The notes under the pieces were generated by a model. The model was not told the DNA's origin and did not search any database. It saw only the letters and a program-made list of their open reading frames with translations. From Schistocephalus solidus (taxonomy: Eukaryota; Platyhelminthes; Cestoda; Diphyllobothriidea; Diphyllobothriidae), in the NCBI GenBank assembly GCA_017591395.1, contig WEDG01005044.1, forward strand, positions 62,001-126,000: a stretch of 64,000 nucleotides of DNA, written 5' to 3'. Shown one piece after another: positions 38,601 through 50,600 of this stretch (its first letter is position 1; every line of letters begins with the position of its first letter). Made by a program: the position numbers and the translations under genes.

Positions 38601-41600
38601 GACCTTTCGGACTGACGCCACCAAAGAAGCCTTCTTTAGATGCCGGCGCCTTGTACAGCAACGGCTGCGGGAAATGCAAGACGGCTATATGATCCGAAAG
38701 GCTGAGGAAATCCAGATGTATGCTGAGCACAATGAAATGAAACACTTTTCCAAAGCCATCACGGCCATCTACGGCCCGTGTATCAAGGGGACCGCGCCAC
38801 TGCTCAGCTCTGACGGCACAGCACTGCTGACAGAGAAATCGTAAATTCTGAAGCGCTGGGCCGAGCACTTCAGAAGTGCTTATCAGCCATCTCCGATGTT
38901 GCCATTGATCGGCTCCGTCAAGTGGACACGAACAACGACCTGGATCTGCCGCCTACCCTACCAGAAACCATCCGGGCCATGCAGCAGCTTTCCAGCAATA
39001 AAGCATCGGGATCCGACGCAATCCTATCGGAAGTCTACAAGCACGGTGGGCCCCGCCTGATGGCAGATCTCACAACACTCTTCCAGGAGATGTTGCGCCA
39101 AGGGCAAGTTCCACAGGATTTCAAAGACGCGACCATCGTCCATCTCTACAAACGGAAGGGGAACCGGCAACTCCGTGATAATCACAGAGGCATCTCGTTG
39201 CTCAACATCGCCGGGAAGATCTTCGCCCTTATCCTTCTCAATCGTCTGAACGGTCACCTAGAGCAGGGCCTTCTCCCAAAAAGCCAATGTGGCTTCCGCC
39301 GACACCGCGGAACAACCGATATGATCTATGCCGCCTGACAGCTACAAGAGAATTGCCAGGAGATGCGAACTCACCTATGCACTACCTTCGTGGATCTAAC
39401 GACACGGTGAATCGTGACGGACTGTGGAAAGTCGTGCAGAAATTTGGTTGTCCTGAGCGGTTCACGCACATAGTGCGTCAGCTTCATGACGGGATGACGG
39501 CGCGCGTCACTGACAACGGGACTGTATCCGAAGAATTCGCAGTGACCAACGGAGTGAAGCAGGGCTGCGTATTGGCTCCCACCCTCTTCAGTCTCATGTT
39601 CTCGGCTATGCTGATGGACGCCTACCGTGATGAGCAGCCTGGGATACGCATCGCTTACAGAACTGACGGGCATCTTCTCAACAGTCTGCGTATACAGGCT
39701 TCAACGCGCGTGTCTACGACTACAGTCCATGACTTGCTCTTCGCGGACGACTGCGCCCTTAACACCGTGATGGAGGAGGACATGCAAAGGAGCATGGACC
39801 TCTTCGCTGCAGTCTGTACCGATTTTGGATTAACAATCAGTACAGCCAAAACGGTTGTCATGCACCAGCCGCCCCCCAGCGCGGAATACAATGCTCCTCG
39901 AATCAATGTCAACGGTGCTCAACTCAAACACGTGGAAACCTTTGCTTATCTAGGAAGCATGCTGTCACGCAACACGAGAATCGATGACGAGGATGCCCAA
40001 CGGATCTCCAAAGCTAATCAGGCCTTCAGCCGGCTGCAGGCCTCCGTGTGGAATCGCCACGGTATTCACCTGAACACCAAACTTAAGATGTGCAAGGCCG
40101 TCGTCTAGACGACACTGTTTTACGGAGCGGAGACCTGGACCGTCTACTCGAATCAAGCCAGGAAGCTGAATCACTTTCATATCAGCTGCCTCTGCAGAAT
40201 ACTGAAGTTGAGATGGCAAGACAGGATCCCGGACACGGAAGTCCTGGAGTGGACCGGAATCCTCAGCATCCACGCCATGCTGAGGCAAGTGCAACTGCGA
40301 TGGAGCGGCCAATTGGGAGAATGGACGACGTGCGACTCCCCAAAAGGACTTTTCTACGGAGATTTCGCTACGGGTTCTCACCGGCTGGAGGTCAAAAACG
40401 ACGCTGAAAGGACACTTTGAAAAAATGGCTGAAGCTACTGCAAATCAACCCGGCGACCTGGGAGGACCTCGCCCAGGATAGACCAGCATGGAGAAGATCC
40501 GTGAAGACTGGTTCAGCAATCTATCAGGCCAACCGGACCGCCCCTGCCAAGGCCAAAGGAGTGGCACGAAAGTCACCGGCGCCCCGGACCAAAATCGTCG
40601 ATGCCCAGGCCCTGCCAACATGTCCACGCTGTCAACGCATCTTCTGCGTGCAAATCGGCCTGGCTGGACATCTTCGGATGCAATGCACCAACAATCCGAC
40701 TATTCCAATTTCTACGTGAAATTCTGCCAACCCTCCTTCAGACTCCCCCACCCTCACTCCTGGCATCAATACCATTACTCTCACTATCATAGAGACCACA
40801 TCCCTCTACTCATCGCCTTTTACCCCCACCACCGCAACCACCAACGCCCTGACCTTCGATAACACCACCACCACCATCAGCGATGGGGACTCTCTTCTAA
40901 ACTGTTCTCAATGCGACTGCACATTCATCTCACGCATCGGTCTGGTCGGTCACTTGCGAATCCATCGTACAGTGAATGGTGAACTAGTACCTGGAGCACG
41001 AACACACAGCAGAGATCGTGGACTCCACTGTCCTCACTGTCTTCGCGCATTTACTCATCGGATGGGCCTATTCGGTCACATGCGCATACATGAAAGCAAA
41101 ATTCACCGCAATGCCGACAATACCGATACACCATGCACACCCTCCGCTCTTGCCATTCTTAGCGCCCCTGCCACCCCCACTACCACGAATGACATCCCCC
41201 CAGCCTCTACCGATTTCTCCTGCCCACAATGGGCCCGCAACTTCAACTCCCGCATCGGCCTGGTCGGTCACCTGCGACTCCATCGCATGGAGGCTGTTGA
41301 ACAGTGCCGGGGGCTCCGACATACAGTCGCCGTGCCCGCCTCCACTGTTCTCACTGCTCCCGCACATTTACTCACCGCATGGGCCTATTAGGACACATTC
41401 ACCTCCACGACAACCTGTGGTAAACCACCGGAGGCTTAGCCAGGTCAGCGCACACGATCTTCACTAATACATAGACAACACCCGCACAATCATCATAATG
41501 TACCTGATAAAATCACGATTTCCTAGAAAACATGGCTTGGAAGGCTGCCAATCTGACGCTTACACCAGACCACGCTGTCGGCCCAGTGTATGTGTTGTGT

Positions 41601-44600
41601 GTGTCGAGTGGCTGACCAGTGGACTGGGAGTCAGACGGTGATGGATCCTTCATATCCCCTGATTTAGTGAATCCTGGTGTGTGCGTTATGGGGGCCAGGT
41701 CGTGCCATGGCGCGCGAAGATGGGTACGCCGACCCGTCAGCCCATGCGCCCCCTCCTACCTCAGACAACTGACTGGCTCGGACGTTAGTCGGATTGTGGG
41801 GGTGGGGGACAAAGTGAGGTCGACAGCTCAGCGCATTTTACAATCTGACGCGCTTGAAACTTTTACGGTGCGCAGAAAGCCGTGGCTTGGAAGGTTGCCA
41901 ACTGACGGGATAACCCGGACCGGGTGGTCAGCCCAATTGTGTGCTTTGTGTGGAGGGGCTAACTGGCGGACTGAGAGTCAGGCTGCAATGGCTCCTTCTT
42001 AATTTGGCCTTTATGTCACTGCCACTTCGTGGGATCTGAGTCAGGATTGGTGGTACACCCAGGGGCGGCTCCGGCCGTGCCCTCTTTTCTCCGGTCTTCT
42101 TGACTCTGTCTTGACACCGGGCTCAGGTGGGGAGGAGGAGAGAGTGCGGTAGCTGCAGCGCAAGGCTACTATCACTTAAAACTAATTCACGCGCAAGTCA
42201 CCGTCCCTGCACCACCTTGTGTGGAGCATAGGGTGGACCTCGTCGAAATCGACGGTCGAACTGTCGAATCATCCAGTTATTCATGAGGTGATAGGTTATT
42301 AGCAATATGCTGTTTTAGATCAAGGCAACACAGTAATAGAAATCTCAACGTAGGCTTCATATGCACCTGAAGGTTTTGGAAGAAGTCTGAGAAAAGCGAA
42401 GCTTATAATTCATTTTAGCCCTCTGTCTGCATAGTCCTGCCATGTTGCCAGCTTCAATTACAGTCACTTGCTGAAATAGTCGATGCATTCTAAACAAAGG
42501 AAAAAATGCAAGATGACTTTAATTTGTCTTGACGTTTCGAGTCCAGAATTCACGAAAGCGACCACCTAGCGACAGGCAATTAATAATCGAGAAGCATTAT
42601 ACAAAACGTTCGGGGTGTATAATGCTCAGTTGTGGCTCACCTGGAAAAAATTTTGGGTTCAAATTACACTCTTTCACTGCTCCACTTTCGGTTTAACTTA
42701 CAGATGACTGTAACTAAATCATAAACATATATTTCAGTATCACTATCTCTTTAGTAGCTCAGACCCTTCTGCCTACCTCCTTTTCGAGTTCAAGATTTTT
42801 TCTGTTTTTTTCCCGACTGCTCTACTTGCCTCGTACCCGTTGTCTTTCCTAACGGGTTGCCTAACTGTCAGGCCTTGCCGAATATCATGTGTCTGACGTC
42901 CGGCTACACGAATAGGTCTTTCAATCCAGGGCGAACAATTACTTACAATATGAGGCTCGGGCTTTGCTAGTCGCGAGGAAGCGTTTTTGATAGACATCAG
43001 TAATAGAGTATATAACGGGAATTCAGGACATCGAGAGTTCATTCCTATTTCGGTTCAAGCGTTTGTTCTTCCTAGATTATTTCATCAGATTTTCCAACTT
43101 CTAGGGAGTAAGGGTAGCCCGTTGGCCAAACTTCTGCCTACCCAGTGCGTCCGCAGGTAGCGGATAGTGGATTTGATTACGGTGAAGGCTATCTGCGAAA
43201 TAAGTAGACTCTTGGGTTTGGCAAATAGGCAGTCGTGGACCAGCAACGACAGTGCTGCCAAGGTTTGGCGGGATGAGATCTGACACGCCAAAAGCCTCAT
43301 AAAAAGATGCCAAACCCGACGAAGACACTGTGACATGGCGACCGTTAACCACCATTAAACAAGTTCGCTGCCTTGTTTGAAGGCCCTTGAGCCAAAGTGC
43401 TAGAGGAGGCAACCTCGAACAAACGATCCAAACGGCCGTTGGAGACCTGCCCATACTCAAAATTCTGAATCAATCGCATAAAAATATGTCTGATTACAGT
43501 ACTACGATCCATGCTATGGAATCCGCGGGAACCGACGCGCTCCGCCGCCCTAACCAATGGTACGGGCGAATAGTATGCGAGCTGGATTACTTAGTCGGAA
43601 TCGGATCGGATGCTTGAATGTGCGAGCGTTTCTAGACTCTAGTATACAACGCCTGATGGCGCACAGCCTGTCAGAAGTCCGAATTCCTAACTCAAGCGCT
43701 CAGGAAATAAAGATTACGGGAACAAACTTACACTTCACCCTGTACCACAGAGGCACTCGTGACTCCTCTGGTAGACATGGAATGGCGATCGCCCCTTCAC
43801 AACAAGCGAACCGTGCACTGCTTGCTTCGGAACTAGTCAATGAATGAATGAGCTACGTGCGACTGAAAGGTCATTTCACGAACACCTCTATCGTATCCGT
43901 GTACGTACCAACTTCCGCTGTTGAACAGCGTGACAAACAGCCGTTTTATTCAAACTTGCTAGCGGTAGTTGAATGATTCTGTCTGCACGATCTGCTGATC
44001 GTTGCCGGGGACTGAAATGACCGGAGTGGACCTGGTGACTCCTTAACCAATTATCTGATTGACCATTTTGGGCCTTGTTCTCGATGTGAAAATAGTGACA
44101 GGCTGCTGAACTTTGCTGACCAGAACCGACTTTTTGTCACGAACACGGGCTTCCAGCACCGCAAAAAAACACCTACTGACTTGGAATTCAAATGACTGTC
44201 ATACGGCCAGTCAGATTTACTACATCGTAGTCATTTCACAGTTCCTCAGCTGAGTTCATGATAGCAGATCGCTGCGTGGTGCCGAGGCTGGTGACGTGGG
44301 TCGGACCATGTTAACGTTTGAAAGTTCACCTCTCATCCGCGCCCAAAATGCCACGTGCCAGACGCCTTGCTGGTGCCAAACCCCGGCAATCAAGCACTGC
44401 TGAGGCCCTGAGCATCAAAATCCGCTCCTGTTTTATGACCCGAGCCGACGCAGAAAGCAAAAGCGAATTATTATCACTGAAAACATCAATCCATATGGCA
44501 GCTGGGAAAATTCTTGTATAGACCCAGTGACGCTGCCGTAGCTTACTCAGCCGAAGAACCCTGCAGTTCTTTGATGAACGCTCATCGATCGCTAACGGAA

Positions 44601-47600
44601 CTCACTCGATCTGTTCTGCCTTGAGGCCCACTGTTGAGTGTCGCCAACAGCCGCACAGCGGCTAGTAGTATAATGAGCAGGCAACCAATGCCGAAAAAGA
44701 CAAGGGAGACTGGAATGGCCATTTCTGGCTCCCTTGTCTTTGTCCGCCTTGTTCATCAACCCTGCAGTTGCCCGCTCAGCGACTCGAGTCAGGTGCCTTA
44801 GGGACGATTTCTTCCGCCAACTCTAAAAGCTGCTGGAAAAATTGGCTAGAGTGGATCGAAAAAAATATTGGTCTGAAATAGCAACCTCCATAGAGCCAGG
44901 TCTCAACCATTGGTGGTACTCGAAAACTCTACCAAATTATCCACCAAGTAAGCGGTAAGCCCTTTAAATTGAGTGGCTGTGATCTTGACATGAATGATGG
45001 CGTTTTGCATAGAACTCGGCCAAGTTCGATCGCTGGCGTGAGCATTTCGAGCGCCTTTTAACTTAAATACCGAGCCCAACACCCCCTAGTTACCATCTGC
45101 AGCGGTCTCCTCCCTCTTTAACCTATGCAATTTTATGAGACCCACCTTCTGGATGAGAAGTCGCTAATGCCATACAAAGGTTGCGCAACAACAAAGCACC
45201 TAGACAGAAAGGTATAACCGCTGAAATCTACATGTCTTGTGTCGACACTGGTGCCCTGGCTCCATGAAGTGATCGAACAAGCGGGAAGAAACGAGGTCAG
45301 TCCTGATAACTGGAGCTCAGGTATCTTTGTACCTGTCCATAATAAGGGATATATGACGATATGCGTGCAATATCGCGTGGCTGCAACAATCCCCACTTTT
45401 GTGCTACTCAGGCGATTCCAGGCTGTGAGTGACTCCAAGACGAAGCCCAACCAATTCGGATTGCGTGCTGGACTTGGATGTGCGGACCGGATATTCACAC
45501 TCAGACGCATCCTTGAAATCCGCCATAGTTATCAAAAACGGATGGCCGTCTACCTTGTTGAATTTGCCACTGCGTTCGATTCCGTTCACTGTGAATCCCT
45601 ATGGTGGATAATGGCACTAGATGGTGTATTTCCAAAGATCATCGCCATGATCAAGGCATATTACAGCTCAACGACTGCACCAGGTTCGCTCCATAACAAT
45701 CTTTCACAACCATTTGGTATTCGGTGTAGTGCTCGTCAATGTTGTATCCTGTCGCTCCATCTGTTCAACTAGTCTATTGACTGGATTCTTTTGAAGGCCC
45801 TGCATGAAGAGGACGGTTTTGAGTTCGCACTTAGACGCCAATTGACTGACCTTGCCTACAATTATTGTATCGCTATACTTACTTCAATTTTTGGTGATCT
45901 GTGGGTGAAATAGGTTTCCAACTAGGTCTGTTTGTACATAAACGCTGGGAAGACCAAAGTGTTTCTAAGCTGAATCCCTGCCCAGAAGAAGGCACCTTTT
46001 GAGATTGATGCCTATCAGCTTGAAGAGGTAGAACGGTTTCAAATACCTCGTGGCGAGGTTGCTGCCGAATGACCATGGTACGGATGACATTGTCTCTCAA
46101 ATCGATGCTGCTTGTAGGTTTTTCCAAAGTCTAAGAAAGTGCCTATAGACCCAACGTGACATCTCCATCGCCGCGAAGCTTCGCGTGTAATGTGCAACCG
46201 TTCATTCTCTCCGTATCTTTGGCTTGAATTCTGGACTTTACGCGTAGAAGATGAGCGAAAACTGGAGAGATTTGACCACCACTGCATGCTGACCATCCTT
46301 GAAGTGAAGTAAACCGACTTCGTCTCAAATCAGACAGTCCGAACTTGCTGCCAGAACATCACATAGATATCCCAAGCCATCAAAGAAAGACGAATGAGGT
46401 AGTTTGGGCACGTACTTTATCACCTACCGTTCGAGCTCATTATTACTGCCGGTGATTCGGAACCGCTACCCATTTGGAGACATCAAAGAGGGGTCCGCTC
46501 AAAACCTGGTTGGAAACCTTTCATTAGGACAAAGCAGTTGCTTTTGGAGCTTCGGTATTTGGTTTCTGTCGTTGGCCAAGAGAATGTATTGAGCTGTCCT
46601 CGTCTACTGTAGCAGATCGTTGCGTCTAGAGATGTACAATCTGCGACATCGTCGAGGTTGGCTAGATCAGGCATGATGGCAGCCGAAACAAGTACACGTA
46701 AGTAAGAAATTTCAGGACGAATCATTGCCAGTTATTCGGAAATGCTCCAGATCTAATTAACGACAACGCAATTCCAGCTTATAAGAGTACATACTTCTCT
46801 TTACATAAACGTCTCTAGAAGCATGTGACTCGGGTGTTTTTAGGTCTCCAGAGCTGCACGTCTCCACCATCTTGAAGCTTTTCATTTAACCTATAGAGAG
46901 GAGCAAGAGGCAGGAGGCATTACCTAATCTTACTATTTTGTGTGTCAAGTTCACTTAGTTTCCGTTCGTTATTTATTCTCTGCTAGATTCGTGAATTGCG
47001 ATCAAACGTTGAGCATCTCCAGAGGGAACGAAACAATCTGTCGGCTCAGCTGGCAAGTCAACAGGAGGAGCTTCGCGATCGAGAAAGTCAACTGAAGAAT
47101 CTTGAATCAGATTGTGTATGTACTCTGCTTGCACAGATCCTGTTAAATAAGCCTGAGATTGACGAAGGTGCGGTAGGTTTGCCTTAGCTTCTCCAAGGGA
47201 TGTGTGTGCATAAGGAAACTATGCTTCTTTAACGTTTTCTGGCCCCTCAGATTTATTGGGTGTCTGGAGTTGGTTGTGTCGCCTTCAAACCGAATTGGTT
47301 GTTCATGTCAGGGCTATCGACTTCCAGCTTACCCGTTGAAGTCCACAGAATTACGCTGGTTTGATATAGAGGGCTACGTTCGAAAATTATGATAGGGATG
47401 TCTTGTATGGCTACCTAAACAGGACACGAGAATAGGAACTGTCTTGCCTGCTTAAAATATGTGCCCTTAGTGTAAATTTCAGGAAGGGTAAATATTCCCT
47501 TAATCCTTAACATAATTTCCTTCGAATTTAAGCGCAAAGCCGCGTGTATTCTGGACGGCTCCTGTTCCAGTGTCCTATTTAGGTTGCCATACCAAAATGG

Positions 47601-50600
47601 TTGCTAATTATAAGCGTTATATGTTTGTCCGTTCGTACATCGTGTTCGCACTTTAGAGTGAATTCCTGGTGTGTTTTGTTTGGATGCCATGCTCGTGTAC
47701 GTGATACGCGCAGACAAGCTCACTAGTCCGATCAGCCACTGTACACATTCCTTGCACATGACAACCGACCTGATCGGACAGTGCACTAATACCCGGGAAT
47801 GGGAATATTGAGTGAGTTCATCTGTTTCAGCACATTTCCTCCCAATTAACAGTTTCAATCGCATGATGCACTCAAAGCCGTGGTTTGTCTGGTGGCCCAC
47901 TGATGGGAAAAATCGGACCGTGCACTCAGCACAGGCTTTGTTTGTATGAAGTAACCGACAAGTGAACTGAGAGCCAGGCTGCAATGGCTCCTTCTTAATG
48001 TGGCCTATATAGCAGTTCCATTCAGTGGAATCCTGGCTGGTGAGATAGCATGCTTAGGTATGGTTTCTCTACCATCTACTCAACAGCCTGTGGTCTTCTC
48101 AAATTAGTCATGACACCAAGCCCAGCTGGGGAGAGGGGGGAGGAGAGAGAGCTATCACTACCAACTACATTGAACACAAGTCCCCATCCCTGCACCACCA
48201 TACTGTGGTGGACACGGTGGACTGATCCGAATCGACGGTTGATCTCTTACGTAATCTTATTTCTCCCGTTCAGCCCTGCGTCCTGTAAAGCCCCTTTTTA
48301 AAGATTTATCTTCCAGCCCCACCAAGCAAATCAGGTTGAGAGCCAAAAAAGATGACATGCAGCATTTACCACAGGGAGCGGACGCAGAACGATGACTTGG
48401 GCATCGATCACTTTATAGGCCGATTTGCGCCGCATCTACCACACATCCGTTTATCTCAGCTTCTTTTAACTAATGGCAAAACAAAGTCAAGACGATCTGA
48501 GCTGGCTTTGAGCACAGTTGATGAAAAAGCCAAACAGCTCGTCAACGCACGCCAACCACGGGCTGGGCTTTCATGAGGAAGGTGTAGATCCCACATTGCC
48601 ATAGAGGCCACATTAGGAAGGAGCCATTAGAGCCTGACGCATCCCTGAGCAGGACTGCGTATTCCAGTTGAAATCCTTTCACGTCACATCTACTAGGATT
48701 GTGCTGAATAGCCATGAGAATGGATTCCCCTAGCGATGAACTCACACCTTCTTCTCTCTCTCCCATGTAACAGTCGACTATTCGAGTCTTTCAACAATCG
48801 AATTAGTCGTGAAAGTCTACGTCTAGGCATGCACATACCAGCCCATTTACGGCAACTGAAATGCACTTGCGCGGATTCTGCGCTATTTGTCGAATACGTT
48901 ATGTGTGTAATCTGACCCTTAATTTGGGTCCAACGCATCTGAAGCCCAGATGCGCTACAACCGCATGTATGTTGATGCATCTACTCTTAGTGCACATGGT
49001 GCGCAGACGATCTCAAACTCTAATGTGCCGGCCGTACTGTAATACCAAGATGACATCAGTACTTCAATATCAGTCAGTCTTCGTCGGAATGGACTAACAT
49101 TGATCTAACTGACTAGCGAGACTTCGTTTCCTTTATCCATATGCCCATTGTGTGTGTCGGGCTGTTATAAGATTGTGAGACGTGAACCCGATCGGGATTT
49201 CTGCTACCACACGACAACGTTATTTTGCATGTTGTCCTCAGTCAAATCGATGTGCACCAGGTTTTTTGGCGCTGCTTGCCTTTATTAGGTCTGTACTAGA
49301 GTTTTGATACAAATCAATCTATGACCATATTTTTCAGTCCAACGTCGGTTGAATTCCAGTCCAGTCGTCAGTCAACTTCCACTGGACAAATTAAGACGAA
49401 GGAATGTACGTATTGGAGCACCATAGATAACTGGTTTATACTTCATTGGGCACCAATTTAAGGTTATAAGATTATTATGAGCGATTAGAGGCGCATGAGT
49501 GCTAACATAAGCTCAAAGATGACTTCATTGTAATTCACAATTTCTTTCTCATTCTATCAGTTCCAGGGCTACATTCCGGAGTTAGAGAAACTGCGTCGGG
49601 CAAATCAAGACGCAAACCTGAAAATTGCTGCTCTCATCAAATTAGTCCATGGCCATGAGGATCACCTGACGGAGCAGGATAGATCAGTGGTAAGTTGCCG
49701 TGGCCTGGTAGTATATATAAATGAAACAGTGATCCGGCAACTACCATATCCTGAAGCGCCGATGCTGTTCAGCCTCATCCTAGAGGAGGAAATATAGCTT
49801 CTCGGATCAGTTAATTTGATCAGGACTAGTCAAATGCCTATCTCCTAGAAACAAACACCGTTTAATAATTTAGACGTAATTTCACATGGACTGTCCACAG
49901 GACATATACTTAACAAGACCATCTAAAACAAACGGGTCTTCTTGGATTCCCCATACTGTTTGTTATGAACAGGAAACACCTTCGCCCGAATAGGTTGAAG
50001 ACGGTCAAATTTAAATTTCCACTTATAACCATCTTTTCGTGACCCAGTGGCCAGTTGCATTGCATTGTGGATCTTCTCATCATTTCATAGGACACGCTGC
50101 TAAATTCCCCTGCTAGTTCAACAGACATTAGACAACTATGCAAACCATTAAGGTTATTTAAAGCAGATGCATCGTGTGAATACGTTCTGCTTGTAAGAAC
50201 GGTCTGGCCTTTAAAAGGTCAGCTGGTTGAAACTCTCGACTATTGGTGCACCCCATGAGTTCGTTTCTGCTCGATAGTTCTTGGGGCACAGTTCATCCTA
50301 CTTGCCTGAAATTAAAAAAAATGCTTTGTTAAATTTGATCCTCTTTCGGAACAGCTCAGTCGTTTTTAAGTTTTCGGTGGAAACCCTACTTGCTCGAGTT
50401 TCTATACGCTTTCGTTATTTTGGGAATTTTCCGCGCTGAGAGTACGTATCTGATGATGGGTTTGAGCGGGAATCTGAAACGTCAGATGCATACAGTTCTT
50501 AGCACAGCGATCGCTTTTACTTCTTCTCTGTACGAATTACCCTTAAAATGTGCTGACGTGACATAGCGATATGTACATAAATTAACGTAAACGAAGGAAG

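Larger units (their letters stand above)
36925..42262 (+). mobile_element. Near full-length L1-Zf non-LTR retrotransposon (~5.3 kb)
   Basis: Layout: 5' UTR (36925-37377), EEP endonuclease, reverse transcriptase, five zinc fingers, stop near 41420, 3' UTR to 42262. The 5' boundary is set by the start of similarity to the copy at 62675 (GGTACTAGTTAGGGGTAGC). The 3' boundary is where all copies end (GACGGTCGAACTG). No separate ORF1 is visible, so it appears to be a single-ORF element, more like RTE-type than L1/Jockey-type architecture; the clade was not assigned. Several stops and frameshifts make this copy defective. The orientation is the same as the host gene. Confidence 0.88.
43100..46730 (+). 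mobile_element. Decayed second-family non-LTR retrotransposon (EEP-RT)
   Basis: Distinct from L1-Zf. Endonuclease remnants start near 43605 ([12 protein letters not shown]), with [17 protein letters not shown] (about 43850) and DLLIVAGD (about 43998). The RT part is at 45239-45900, and a C-terminal region ([21 protein letters not shown]) runs to about 46725. Upstream sequence 43100-43600 may be its 5' UTR. It is full of stops and frameshifts, clearly older than the L1-Zf copies, and interrupted by a nested repeat at 44574-44750. The 5' limit is uncertain. Confidence 0.8.
36210..46986 (+). other. ERC intron 9
   Basis: 10.8 kb. Holds the longest L1-Zf copy (36925-42262) and a decayed second non-LTR element (about 43100-46730) with a nested short repeat. 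The remaining stretches (36210-36924, 42263-43100) are AT-rich without recognised features. Confidence 0.7.
47116..49560 (+). other. ERC intron 10
   Basis: 2.4 kb. Contains the second MITE-like unit (47394-47593) and a decayed L1-Zf 3' UTR (47640-48245), with a further small piece near 48575-48645 in the opposite sense. 48650-49560 shows nothing recognisable. Confidence 0.65.
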
